Of a DNA stretch of 48,567 nucleotides, positions 31,758-40,093 are shown piece by piece. The translations under genes were made by a program, and so were the position numbers. The stretch comes from Planctomycetales bacterium 71-10 (GTDB taxonomy: Bacteria; Planctomycetota; Planctomycetia; Isosphaerales; Isosphaeraceae): assembly GCA_001898385.1 (NCBI GenBank), contig MKTT01000127.1, forward strand, positions 1 to 48,567, written 5' to 3'. Under the pieces are notes generated by a model that was not told the DNA's origin, did not search any database, and saw only the letters and a program-made list of their open reading frames with translations. The stretch's first letter is position 1. The number at the start of each line of letters is the position of its first letter.

Positions 31758-34445
31758 TCACTCCGCCCGCGTCGCCGAGGCCCTCAGCATGGCGGCCATC
31801 CCTTCGAACAGGGCACCGAGGGTCTCCGCGGTCTCCGGCGGGGCCTCGATGACGACGCCGCCGGAGTCGCTGCGGCGGATGCTGAGGCTGGTGAACAGCC
31901 GGCGGACCTCGCCGTCGTCGATCGCGGGGCCCGTCCGCACGGCGGCGGCGGGCGAGGGGAGGGCGGGGGCGTCGGCGGGGGCGTCCCGGTCGCCGCCGTC
32001 GACCAGCTCGTCGACCGGGTCGGGGACGTCGTCGGCCACCTCGTCGTCGACCTCCAGGTCGGAGGGGTCGAACGGCTCGACGTCGGCCGAGAAGCCGCCG
32101 GGGGCCGGGGCCTCCCCCTCGTACATCTTCTGGGCGCGGCTGAGGAACGAGCCGGCCTGGTCGAAGTGGACGGCGTCGCTCTCGCCGTCGAACAGGCCCT
32201 TGAAGAACGCCTGCTTGGAGCCGACGAGGTCCGCGATCCGCGACTCGATCCCCTGCTCGGCGACGAGGTTGTATACGTCGATGGGCGACTCCTGGCCCAG
32301 CCGGTAGATCCGCCCGATGCGCTGCTCCAGCACGGCCGGGTTCCAGGGGAGTTCCAGGTTGACGACGCTGTTCGCCGCCCGCTGGAGGTTCAGCCCCACG
32401 CCGCCGGCGTCGGTGGCGAAGAGGATGCGGAACGCCGGGTCGTCGTGGAACTCGACCACGTTCTGCGTCCGCCGCTTCGAATTCTCGGCCCCGGTGAAGT
32501 AGCCGGCGCGGAGCTTCCCTTCGGCCAGGATGTCGCCGACGGCCCAGTGCGCCAGGTGGAGCATCCGCCGCCACTGGCTGAAGATCACGACCTTCCGCCC
32601 CTGGTCGAGCACCAGTTGCCGCACGAGCTGGCGCAGCTCCAGCAGCTTCGGCGCGGCCAGGCTCTGGAGCAGGGCGTCGTCGGGGCGGCGGCCCTTCAGC
32701 GTCGGCCAGACCTCGTCGAACCGGAGCTGCGCCAGGCCGTTGGAGATGATCCGCTGGGTGGTCATCAGGCTCATCAGCCGCAGGAATTCGGCCTGCTTGA
32801 GCGGTCGCCTGCGGGCGATGGCGAGGAGTTGCAGGATCTGCGGGTCGAGCGCCCGGTGCTCCTCCACCTGGGCGTCGGTCAGCTCGACCGGCACGCGGAC
32901 GTCGGTGCGCGGCGGGAGTTGGCTGAGCACCTCCTTGCGGACGCGCCGGAGCATGCACGGGGCCAGGCGCTCGCGGAGCGTGTCCAGGTTGCGGACGCCG
33001 ACGACCTCCTTGCCGCCGTCGGCCCGGACGGCGTGGACGGAGGGGAGCCGCCATTTCGGCTCCAGCGCGTCGTCGTCGACCCACTCGACGACCGACGCCA
33101 GCTCCTCCACGCGGTTCTCCATCGGCGTGCCGGTCAGGACGAGCCGGTACTTCGGCTCCAGCCCCTTCACCGACAGCGCGGTCTTCGTCTGCCAGTTCTT
33201 GATCCGCTGCGCCTCGTCCAGCACGACGAGGTCCGGGGCCCAGCCGCGGGCGAGGTCCAGGTCGCGGAGGAGTTGTTCATAGTTGATGATGAGGAACCCT
33301 TCGCGGGTCTCCTCGTAGGCCGCCGCGCGCCCGGCCGGGGAGCCGTCGACGACGCGGATCGGCAGGTCGGTGAAGCCGGCCCACTCGCGGGCCCACTGCG
33401 GCTTGAGGCTCGCCGGGACGATCACCAGCCCCTTCTTCACGCGGCCGAGCTTCTTCAGGATCGCGCAGCAGGCGATGGCCTGCGCCGTCTTGCCCAGGCC
33501 CATGTCGTCGGCCAGGAGCATCCGCGTGCGCCGGAGGAACAGCGAGACGCCCTCTTTCTGGTAGGGGTAGAGCGGCCGGGCGACGTGCTTGAACGCCGTC
33601 TTCAGCTCCGACGGCCAGACCGCGGCGTCGACCACGCGGCGGAGCCGGGCCTTCTCGCGGGTCAGCAGGGCGAGCAGGGCCGGGTCGAACCGGGGCGATT
33701 CGGGGCCGGCGGGGGCGGCCTTCAACAGCGTCTCGACCAGGTCCAGGCGCTTCTCGGGGGCGTCGGGGAAGGTGTTCCGCAGGGCGACGCGGCCGGGGCC
33801 GGCCTCCTGGAACAGATAGCGGACGTCCCCCTTCGCCTGGGCGTACTTCGGCAGCTTCTCCGAGCCCTCGTACGACACGCGGTCGAGCCAGTCGCCGGCG
33901 CCGACGAGGGGCCGGATCGGGTCCCACGCCAGGCCCTCGGCGGGGGCCGCCGCGGCCTGCTCCTTGAGGGCCTTCGCGAGCAGGTTAGGCCGGTCGTGGA
34001 TGAACCCCAGCGCGGCGAGGACGTGCTTGCAAACGCCCAGCGAGTTCTTGAGGAAGTCGGGGCAGTCGCAGCGGGCGTCGATCGGGTCGACGCCTCGGAT
34101 CAGGGTCCGGTAGGGGCGCTGGACCCTGGTCCCCTTCCGACCCGTGGCGTACAGGCCGAGGGCCCGGCCGCCGCCGGGACGGGCGCGGACCTGCAACTCC
34201 TCCTTCCGGGCCGAGTCGAGCCGGCGCATCAGGGCGTCGATCGCGTCGGAGCGCACCGGCCATTCCTCGGCCGGGACGATCGCCAGGACGTGGCCCACCA
34301 GCAGGTCGGCCGGGATCGGCTTCGCCTTGTTCCCGACCTGATCCCGGAGCGCCTGGAACGCCTCCAACTCGCGGTCGACCTGCTCGACCTCGCGCGATTC
34401 CAGGACTTCCCGCGCCCTCTCCAGCAACTCGACGATGGAGCTCAT
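31758..34445 (-). CDS. SNF2-family ATP-dependent helicase with SWIM zinc finger
   Basis: This 895-residue protein has a SWIM zinc finger with C126-x-C128...C139-x-H141 (CDCPDFL...GVCKHV). The SNF2/RapA-type ATPase lobe 1 shows a Q-motif region YPYQKEGV, Walker A DDMGLGKT near 314-320 and DEAQ at 410-413. Lobe 2 is marked by VVIFSQWRRML, FATDAGGVGLNLQRA and arginine-finger motif EQRIGRIYRLGQ. An acidic Asp/Pro-rich stretch and a short C-terminal domain complete it. The order SWIM then SNF2 is the common bacterial arrangement. Such proteins translocate on duplex DNA and remodel protein-DNA complexes, and several occur in repair or phage-defence settings. No nuclease or methylase is adjacent here. 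The start is the ATG at 34445, with only a weak ribosome site. Confidence 0.93.
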   Translation of the reverse strand: MSSIVELLERAREVLESREVEQVDRELEAFQALRDQVGNKAKPIPADLLVGHVLAIVPAEEWPVRSDAIDALMRRLDSARKEELQVRARPGGGRALGLYATGRKGTRVQRPYRTLIRGVDPIDARCDCPDFLKNSLGVCKHVLAALGFIHDRPNLLAKALKEQAAAAPAEGLAWDPIRPLVGAGDWLDRVSYEGSEKLPKYAQAKGDVRYLFQEAGPGRVALRNTFPDAPEKRLDLVETLLKAAPAGPESPRFDPALLALLTREKARLRRVVDAAVWPSELKTAFKHVARPLYPYQKEGVSLFLRRTRMLLADDMGLGKTAQAIACCAILKKLGRVKKGLVIVPASLKPQWAREWAGFTDLPIRVVDGSPAGRAAAYEETREGFLIINYEQLLRDLDLARGWAPDLVVLDEAQRIKNWQTKTALSVKGLEPKYRLVLTGTPMENRVEELASVVEWVDDDALEPKWRLPSVHAVRADGGKEVVGVRNLDTLRERLAPCMLRRVRKEVLSQLPPRTDVRVPVELTDAQVEEHRALDPQILQLLAIARRRPLKQAEFLRLMSLMTTQRIISNGLAQLRFDEVWPTLKGRRPDDALLQSLAAPKLLELRQLVRQLVLDQGRKVVIFSQWRRMLHLAHWAVGDILAEGKLRAGYFTGAENSKRRTQNVVEFHDDPAFRILFATDAGGVGLNLQRAANSVVNLELPWNPAVLEQRIGRIYRLGQESPIDVYNLVAEQGIESRIADLVGSKQAFFKGLFDGESDAVHFDQAGSFLSRAQKMYEGEAPAPGGFSADVEPFDPSDLEVDDEVADDVPDPVDELVDGGDRDAPADAPALPSPAAAVRTGPAIDDGEVRRLFTSLSIRRSDSGGVVIEAPPETAETLGALFEGMAAMLRASATRAE

Positions 34446-34472
34446 GGATCTCTATCTTTGCATCTGAAACCG

Positions 34473-34522
34473 TGTCGACTTCCGTGCCTGTCGACTATAC
34501 CGCGGCCATCAGCCATCGTCAG
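34473..34522 (-). promoter_or_regulatory. SNF2 gene promoter with flanking direct repeats
   Basis: On the minus strand CTGACG (34517-34522), a 17-bp spacer and TATAGT (34494-34499) form a good promoter about 50 bp before the ATG at 34445. Two direct repeats TGTCGACT (34473-34480 and 34489-34496, each with the palindrome GTCGAC) lie 16 bp apart, over and just downstream of the -10. They may be an operator. Confidence 0.5.
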
Positions 34523-34594
34523 AGAAGAATTTGCGGCATCGGGTCGCCCATCTCGTCGCCGCCCCGGGACCGGCGGGGCGTCAAGGCCGGATCG

Positions 34595-35239
34595 TCATCG
34601 CCCGCGCCGGAGGTTCGCCGCGACGCCGCAGAGGGCCAGGCACCACGAGACGCCGTAGATGGCGTAGGCGTAGGGGTCGAACGTGGCCATGAGGAGGCCC
34701 GTCGCCCACATCTGCACGGCGGGGATGAAGAACAGGGGGGTGAACAGCCACGCCAGCGACGCGAAGAAGAACGTGCTGAGCGTGCACCACACCGCCTTGA
34801 ACCAGGGGTGCTCGATCCCCACCAGCGAGTTCAGCGAGACCACGTTGAACGACAAAATCAGGAACGTCGTCCAGAGCTTCGCGACCACCGCCACCGCGGC
34901 GTTGCGGCGGATCCAGTGACGACCCGCGAACATCCGCATCGTCACGAACACGGCGACCAGCTCGACGAACCAGATCGCCAGGTAGCGGAGGTCCCGGCGC
35001 GAGACCGGCTCGGCCAGCGCCTGGCAGACCAGGAACGCCGACAGGTGGACGACGCCCACGCCCATCAGGGCGCGCGACCAGCGCGCGTCGGCCATCTCGC
35101 GGGCCATGTCCTCGCGCAGCAGCGTCCGCCAGGCGGCCAGCGCCGCGGGGGCGTCCTGGGCCGACGCCCGGGCCGCCCGATCCTCGGAGATCCCGACGTT
35201 CGCCCTCGGGTTCGCCTTCTGTTGAGCCACGATCGCCAT
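34595..35239 (-). CDS. hypothetical multi-pass membrane protein
   Basis: This 214-residue protein has a cytoplasmic-looking N-terminus of about 55 residues and four to five membrane helices. They run from ALMGVGVVHLSAFLVC, through LAIWFVELVAVFVTM, LWTTFLILSFNVVSL and TFFFASLAWLFTPLFF, to a last span near the C-terminus. Trp/Phe-rich loops contain no recognisable catalytic motif. I do not recognise the family. The frame also has a GTG at 35248, but GGGAG is placed 8 bases from the ATG at 35239, so that start is preferred. It is divergent from the fatty-acid desaturase gene across 172 bp, and a link to membrane lipids is possible but unproven. Confidence 0.75.
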   Translation of the reverse strand: MAIVAQQKANPRANVGISEDRAARASAQDAPAALAAWRTLLREDMAREMADARWSRALMGVGVVHLSAFLVCQALAEPVSRRDLRYLAIWFVELVAVFVTMRMFAGRHWIRRNAAVAVVAKLWTTFLILSFNVVSLNSLVGIEHPWFKAVWCTLSTFFFASLAWLFTPLFFIPAVQMWATGLLMATFDPYAYAIYGVSWCLALCGVAANLRRGR

Positions 35240-35302
35240 TCGGTCCACTCCCTCGATCCATCCCGACGTGCGGCTTCGCCCCGCCGTCCCTGCGAATCGC
35301 CC

Positions 35303-35330
35303 TCAACTCTAGCCGACCGCGTGGTAAAAT
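35303..35330 (+). promoter_or_regulatory. promoter of the desaturase gene
   Basis: TCAACT (35303-35308), a 16-bp spacer and TAAAAT (35325-35330). The -10 is preceded by TGG, making an extended -10 (TGGTAAAAT). The leader to the ATG at 35412 is about 75 nt. Confidence 0.5.
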
Positions 35331-35411
35331 GAGTCGGATGCGGGAAATGAGCCGCTTCCGATTCTGCCTGCCGAACGGGATGGACCACCTGGCGCGAGGT
35401 CATCCGACACC

Positions 35412-36470
35412 ATGGCGCACGCGACCATCGAGAGCGAGGGCGAGACGGCGGCCGACTGGTCCTGGGAGCGGACGCACCGGGCGCTCGTCCCGCTGCTCCG
35501 GGCCGACGACCGCACGAACATCGGCTACATCCTGGGCGAGTACGTCGGCCTGATCGGCTCGCTGGCGGGATGCGCCTGGGCCTACCGCGCGTGGGGCGAG
35601 GGGACGCTCTCGACGTGGGGGTTCGCGGCCCTGGCGACGCTGGGCGTGGTCGCGGTGGCGGTGTTCCAGCATCGGCTGTCCGGCCTGGGGCACGAGGGCT
35701 CGCACTACGCCCTGTTCCGGAACCGCATCGCGAACGAGCTGGCGTCGGACCTGCTGTGCATGTTCCCGCTGATGGCGATGACCCAGCGCTTCCGGGTCAC
35801 TCACATGGGGCACCACCAGTTCCTCAACGACCCCGAGCGCGACCCGGACGTCGCCCGGCTGCACTTCGACGGCGACCGCTACCCGTTCCCGATGCCCCGG
35901 CCGCGATTCTGGTATCGCTACGTCGTGCAGGCGGCGTGGTGGCCGACGCTCGCCCGCTACCTGTTCGGCCAGGCCAGGAACGCCAACGTCACGATGGGCC
36001 TGCGCGAGCCGAAGGCGCCATATCGGTTCAAGGTCGGCCGATGCCTGCGCGGGGCGTACTGGCTGCCGATCCTCGGCCTCGTCCACGTCACGGGCTCGTG
36101 GCCGCTCTTCTTCCTGTTCTGGGTCCTGCCGCTGGTGACGGTCTATCCGTTCCTGATGCAGCTCCGCGAGATCGCCCACCACAGCAACGCGCCGACCGAC
36201 GGCGAGTTCACGCACTCGCGGAACTTCCACTGCAACCCGCTGTTCAACTTCTGCGTCTTCCCCTACGGCCAGGACTGGCACCTGACGCACCACGTCTTCG
36301 GCCTGATGCCCCACTACAACCTGGCGGAGGCCGACCGCATCCTGCGGAACTACCGCCCGTACCGCGAGCAGGCGATCTCCTGCCACGGCTACTTCTTCCG
36401 CCGCTGGGGCAAGCCGGGCCCGACGGTCCTGGAAGTCCTGGCCGACCGCCGCGCGGCCCCCTCGGCGTGA
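35412..36470 (+). CDS. membrane fatty-acid desaturase family protein
   Basis: This 352-residue integral membrane protein carries the three histidine boxes of the fatty-acid desaturase/hydroxylase superfamily: HEGSH at 94-98, HMGHH at 131-135 and HLTHH near 290. These boxes bind a di-iron centre that activates O2 to oxidise a lipid chain or carotenoid. Hydrophobic spans are visible at about 38-60, 70-88, 113-125 and 205-245. An extra pair of histidines (EIAHHSN) sits before the third box. The substrate cannot be read from sequence. Close groups act on acyl lipids, sphingolipids or carotenoids. The gene converges with asparagine synthase 12 bp downstream. No signal peptide. Confidence 0.9.
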   Translation: MAHATIESEGETAADWSWERTHRALVPLLRADDRTNIGYILGEYVGLIGSLAGCAWAYRAWGEGTLSTWGFAALATLGVVAVAVFQHRLSGLGHEGSHYALFRNRIANELASDLLCMFPLMAMTQRFRVTHMGHHQFLNDPERDPDVARLHFDGDRYPFPMPRPRFWYRYVVQAAWWPTLARYLFGQARNANVTMGLREPKAPYRFKVGRCLRGAYWLPILGLVHVTGSWPLFFLFWVLPLVTVYPFLMQLREIAHHSNAPTDGEFTHSRNFHCNPLFNFCVFPYGQDWHLTHHVFGLMPHYNLAEADRILRNYRPYREQAISCHGYFFRRWGKPGPTVLEVLADRRAAPSA

Positions 36471-36482
36471 CCCTCAGCCGCC

Positions 36483-38432
36483 TCAATCCGCGGCGACGGG
36501 CGGGGTCCAGGTGGGGAGGTCGCAGAGGCCGCCGCCGAGGAACAGGTGGTGCCAGAGCTGCGTCGTCGCCACGCACGTCAGGCCGACGTCGAAGACTCCC
36601 CGCGGGACCGTGATCCGCGGCATGCGGACCTGGAGCGCCCGCTGGCGGGCCACGCCCTCGGGGTCGAAATAGCCGGTCCTCGCCAGCGATTCCGGGCTCA
36701 AAAGCTGGTCGACCCACGCCGACCGATGCGGGCCCAGGAACGTGCCCGACATGCTGGTGCGGAACATCGTCTTGGGGCGGTTGGCGATCTTCTTCGGCAG
36801 GATCCGCGCGGCGACCTGGCGCAGGATCCACTTCTCCGTGAACCCCCGCAGCTTGTACTCCGGCGCGATCCCCTGGGCGAAGCTCACCACGTCGTCGTCC
36901 AGGAACGGATAGCGGGCCTCGACCGACGCGTTCATCGCGATCCGGTCCCCCTTGGAGATCATCAGCAGGCCCGCCAGCATCACCTTGTAGCCGACGTACA
37001 GCGACTGGTTCAGCGGGTCCCATCGCGACATCCTGTCGTTGGGGACGTCGAGGTCGCCGTACGGGTCGTGGCCGGAGAGGTCGAGCTGCATCCGGTCGGA
37101 GTAGAGGATGGGCTTGGTCTGCGCGATCATCTCGTACATGTCTTGCTGCGCCGTGCGGACGCCGTGGATGGCGCCCTCCGGGGGGACGGCGAAGCGACGG
37201 CCGCTGATCGAACGGCCGGCGATGTTGCGGGCGATCCGCGGCAGGGTCCGGCCGACGACCTTGTAGGCGGCGTCGCGGACCTTCTGCGACTTGTACCAGA
37301 CATAGCCGGCGAGCGCCTCGTCGGCCCCCTCGCCCGTCAGCGTCACCTTGTACCCCTGGCCGTGGACCGCCTGGGCCAGCCGCAGCAGCGCGGCGCACGA
37401 GGTGTCCACGATGGGCCCCTCGGCCGCGACGACCAGCTCGGGGAAGGCATCGGCCACCTTGGCGCGGTCCATGACCACGGTCGTCAGCGGCGAGCCCAGC
37501 GCCTCGGCCGCCTCGGTCGAATGCGCCCGCTCATCGGGCCCGGCCCTGTCCAGGCCGATCGTGAACGCCGGGATGGGCTCCTTCCGCAGCCGGCTGCACA
37601 GGCCCAGGACGACCGTCGAATCCAGCCCGCCGCTGATGTAGGTGACGACCGGGACGTCGCTCCGCAGCCGGCGCTCGACGGCCGTTTCGAGCCGCCCTTG
37701 CAGCTCGTCGATCAAGGGCGTCGGGTCGTCCATCCGGGCCTCGTCGCCCGCGTCGGGGAAGTCGAGGTCCCAGTACACGCGCTTCTCGATCCGGTCGCCC
37801 CGCACCTTCAGGAAGTTGCCGGGGGGGAGCGAGGTCACGCCGTCGAAGAACGTGCGCGAGGTCCCGGAGCAGAAGAACGTGAACAGGTGGTCGATCCCCC
37901 GCACGTCGGCCTCGGCGCGGACCAGGCCGGAGGCGAGGATCGCCTTGATCTCCGAGCCCCACAGCAGCCAGCCGTCGGCCTGCGCGTAGTAGAGCGGGCA
38001 GATGCCGATGCGGTCGCGGCCGAGGATCAGCGTGCGGGTGTTGCGGTCCCAGAGCGAGACCGCGAACTGGCCCCGGGCCTCCTCGAACATGGCCTCGCCG
38101 CGGTCTTCGTAGAGGTGGACCCAGGCTTCCGTGTCGCAGCGGGTGGCCAGCGTATGGCCGCGATCCAGGAGCTTCTGGCGCAGCTCGGGATATTCGAACA
38201 ATTCGCCGTTGAACGCGACCCAGACCGAGCCGTCCTCGTTCGAAAGCGGCTGCCGGCCGCCGGCGAGGTCGATGATCGCCAGCCGGCGCGCGCCCAGGGC
38301 CACGCCCGGCTCGATGTGGACCTGCTCGTCGTCGGGCCCGCGGTGGGCGATGGCGGCCGTCATGGCGAGCAGGCGACGCCGGGGGAATTCGCGAAGGCCG
38401 GTGAGGTCATAGGCTCCGGCGATGCCGCACAT
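36483..38432 (-). CDS. asnB: asparagine synthase (glutamine-hydrolysing)
   Basis: This 649-residue AsnB-type enzyme makes asparagine from aspartate, ATP and glutamine. The N-terminal class-II glutaminase domain (about 2-220) begins MCGIAGAYD, so Cys2 is the nucleophile once Met is removed. It also has RGPDDEQ, RLAIIDLAGGRQPLSNEDGS and FNGELFEYPELR. The synthetase domain carries the PP-loop ISGGLDSTV near residue 265, TGEGADEALAGY, and a basic C-terminal block (LRGFTEKWILRQVA). The length suits the bacterial family often found with exopolysaccharide or peptidoglycan-amidation genes, but here it stands alone. AAAGGA upstream supports the ATG at 38432. The cell location is cytoplasm. Confidence 0.95.
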   Translation of the reverse strand: MCGIAGAYDLTGLREFPRRRLLAMTAAIAHRGPDDEQVHIEPGVALGARRLAIIDLAGGRQPLSNEDGSVWVAFNGELFEYPELRQKLLDRGHTLATRCDTEAWVHLYEDRGEAMFEEARGQFAVSLWDRNTRTLILGRDRIGICPLYYAQADGWLLWGSEIKAILASGLVRAEADVRGIDHLFTFFCSGTSRTFFDGVTSLPPGNFLKVRGDRIEKRVYWDLDFPDAGDEARMDDPTPLIDELQGRLETAVERRLRSDVPVVTYISGGLDSTVVLGLCSRLRKEPIPAFTIGLDRAGPDERAHSTEAAEALGSPLTTVVMDRAKVADAFPELVVAAEGPIVDTSCAALLRLAQAVHGQGYKVTLTGEGADEALAGYVWYKSQKVRDAAYKVVGRTLPRIARNIAGRSISGRRFAVPPEGAIHGVRTAQQDMYEMIAQTKPILYSDRMQLDLSGHDPYGDLDVPNDRMSRWDPLNQSLYVGYKVMLAGLLMISKGDRIAMNASVEARYPFLDDDVVSFAQGIAPEYKLRGFTEKWILRQVAARILPKKIANRPKTMFRTSMSGTFLGPHRSAWVDQLLSPESLARTGYFDPEGVARQRALQVRMPRITVPRGVFDVGLTCVATTQLWHHLFLGGGLCDLPTWTPPVAAD

Positions 38433-38460
38433 GGGGATTCCTTTCCGTTCCGTTGCGTGG

Positions 38461-40014
38461 TCAGGGCCTCGGGGGCCGTTCTCGCCCCGGCGTCGGGGCG
38501 TCGGTGGAGGGCGTCTCGATCCGGCGGACGGCCTCCCTGGCGGCCCGTCGACGCCCGGGGTCTTCGAGCTTCACCATCTCGCGAAGCCGGGGCAAGGCGG
38601 GGCTCGCGAGCGGGCCGAAGCGGCCCAGCGCCTCGGCGGTCGCGGCGTGGAGCGTGATCGCATCGGAGTCGAGGGCCCGGACCAGCGCGGCGACGACCTC
38701 CGGCGCCCGGGGCGTCCCGGGCGCGAGGAGCGCCAGGGCCTCGGCGGCGCGGGACGCGACGCGTCGCCGCGCGTGGACGTCGTCGATATCGAAGCTCGTC
38801 GTCGGGCTCCCGGCGGCATGGGCCGTCGCGATCCCGCCCTCCAGGATCGCGAGGAGCCGCGGGACGGCCGCGGCGCCCGAGGCACCGGGGAATCGCGCGA
38901 GCGCCAGGGCCGCGCCCACGTCCCGCTCGGCGGACCGCCGGGGTTCCAGGAAGACGGCGGCCAGCGCCTCGGCCGCCTCGCCCTCCTTCGGCGTCCCGGG
39001 GGCGACCCGCCCGAGGGCCTCGGCGGCCAGGGCGGCGGGCGGGGCGAGGATCGGGCCCGGGACGAGCTTGCCGGGCCCGTCGTCGGCCTCGCCGAGCATG
39101 GCGACCAGGGCGGGGACGGCGGCGACGGCCTCCGGGCCGATCTCCCCCAGGATGGTCGCGGCGTGCGCGCGGACCGCCCGATCGGGGTCGGCCGAGGCCG
39201 CGATCAGGTCGGGGACCAGGGCCGCCGACCGGCGGGGGCCGTCGGCCCGGAATCGGAGGGTCGCCAGGGCGGAGCCGCAGGCCCCGACGACCTCGTCCCG
39301 GCCCGATTTCAGCCCGCGCAGCAGGGCGAGCGTGGCCTCGTCCCCGTGGTCGGGATAGCCGCCCAGCGCCCGGGCCGCCGCCGATCGGTCCGCCGTCGAG
39401 GCGCCGCTTTCGAGGACCTTCACCAGCGCCCGCACGCCGGCCTCGCCGGTCCCGGAGGCGGCCAGGGCGACGATCGCGACGAGTCGGACGTCCTCGATCG
39501 GGTCGTCCACCAGGGCGGCCAGCGCGTCGGACGCGATCCGGGACCTTCGGCCCGCCTGCGGCGGGACCCTGAAGGTGAACGCGGCGGCGGTCGCGCCGCG
39601 CACCTCGGGCCGGGGGTCGCGCAGCCCGGCGGCCAGGGCGTCGGCCCACGACCGGGCCAGGTCGCCGTCGGCCTCGGCCTGGATGAGGGCGGCCAGGGAG
39701 TGGGCGGCGCCGGCGGCGACCTCCTCGTCCGGGTCGGCCAGCGCGGCGGCCAGGGCCTCGGCCGCCTTCGGCCGGAAGGCCGGGCCCGCCTCGTCCTCGC
39801 CCAGCCCCTTCGCCGCCTCGATCTTCTGCTCGGCGTCGCCGTTGCGGAGCATCCGCACCAGGTAGTTCGCCGGCTCCAGCGCGTCCCGCGTCGCCCGCGC
39901 GACCCAGAACAGGGCCGCGCAGGCCGCCGCCAGGGTCAGGATCGTCTGGAGCCCGGGCAGGCGGCGGGCCTCGGCGGGGCTGGTCGGCACATCCTCGGCG
40001 CGATGGCGGCTCAT
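38461..40014 (-). CDS. membrane-anchored HEAT-repeat protein (paralogue A)
   Basis: This 517-residue protein has one N-terminal membrane helix (LQTILTLAAACAALFWVARA) and then HEAT/PBS-lyase-type helical repeats through most of its length. They carry the usual xDPxxxVRxxAAxALG signature (for example LADPDEEVAAGAA and SADPDRAVRAHAATILGEIG). HEAT solenoids bind proteins or peptides. No enzyme motif is visible. It is clearly related to the adjacent upstream gene at 40094-41602 across the whole length, with the same membrane segment, the same GDAEQ start and the same repeat order. A Pro/Arg-rich tail ends the chain. The intergenic gap is 79 bp, so both may be in one transcript. Function unknown. 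Confidence 0.85.
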   Translation of the reverse strand: MSRHRAEDVPTSPAEARRLPGLQTILTLAAACAALFWVARATRDALEPANYLVRMLRNGDAEQKIEAAKGLGEDEAGPAFRPKAAEALAAALADPDEEVAAGAAHSLAALIQAEADGDLARSWADALAAGLRDPRPEVRGATAAAFTFRVPPQAGRRSRIASDALAALVDDPIEDVRLVAIVALAASGTGEAGVRALVKVLESGASTADRSAAARALGGYPDHGDEATLALLRGLKSGRDEVVGACGSALATLRFRADGPRRSAALVPDLIAASADPDRAVRAHAATILGEIGPEAVAAVPALVAMLGEADDGPGKLVPGPILAPPAALAAEALGRVAPGTPKEGEAAEALAAVFLEPRRSAERDVGAALALARFPGASGAAAVPRLLAILEGGIATAHAAGSPTTSFDIDDVHARRRVASRAAEALALLAPGTPRAPEVVAALVRALDSDAITLHAATAEALGRFGPLASPALPRLREMVKLEDPGRRRAAREAVRRIETPSTDAPTPGRERPPRP

Positions 40015-40093
40015 GGTCGATCCTTCACGGCCGACGTCCGCCGGCCTTCGCCCCAGCGTAGCACTTCGGGCGGACGGCCGCCAGCCGCGCGGG

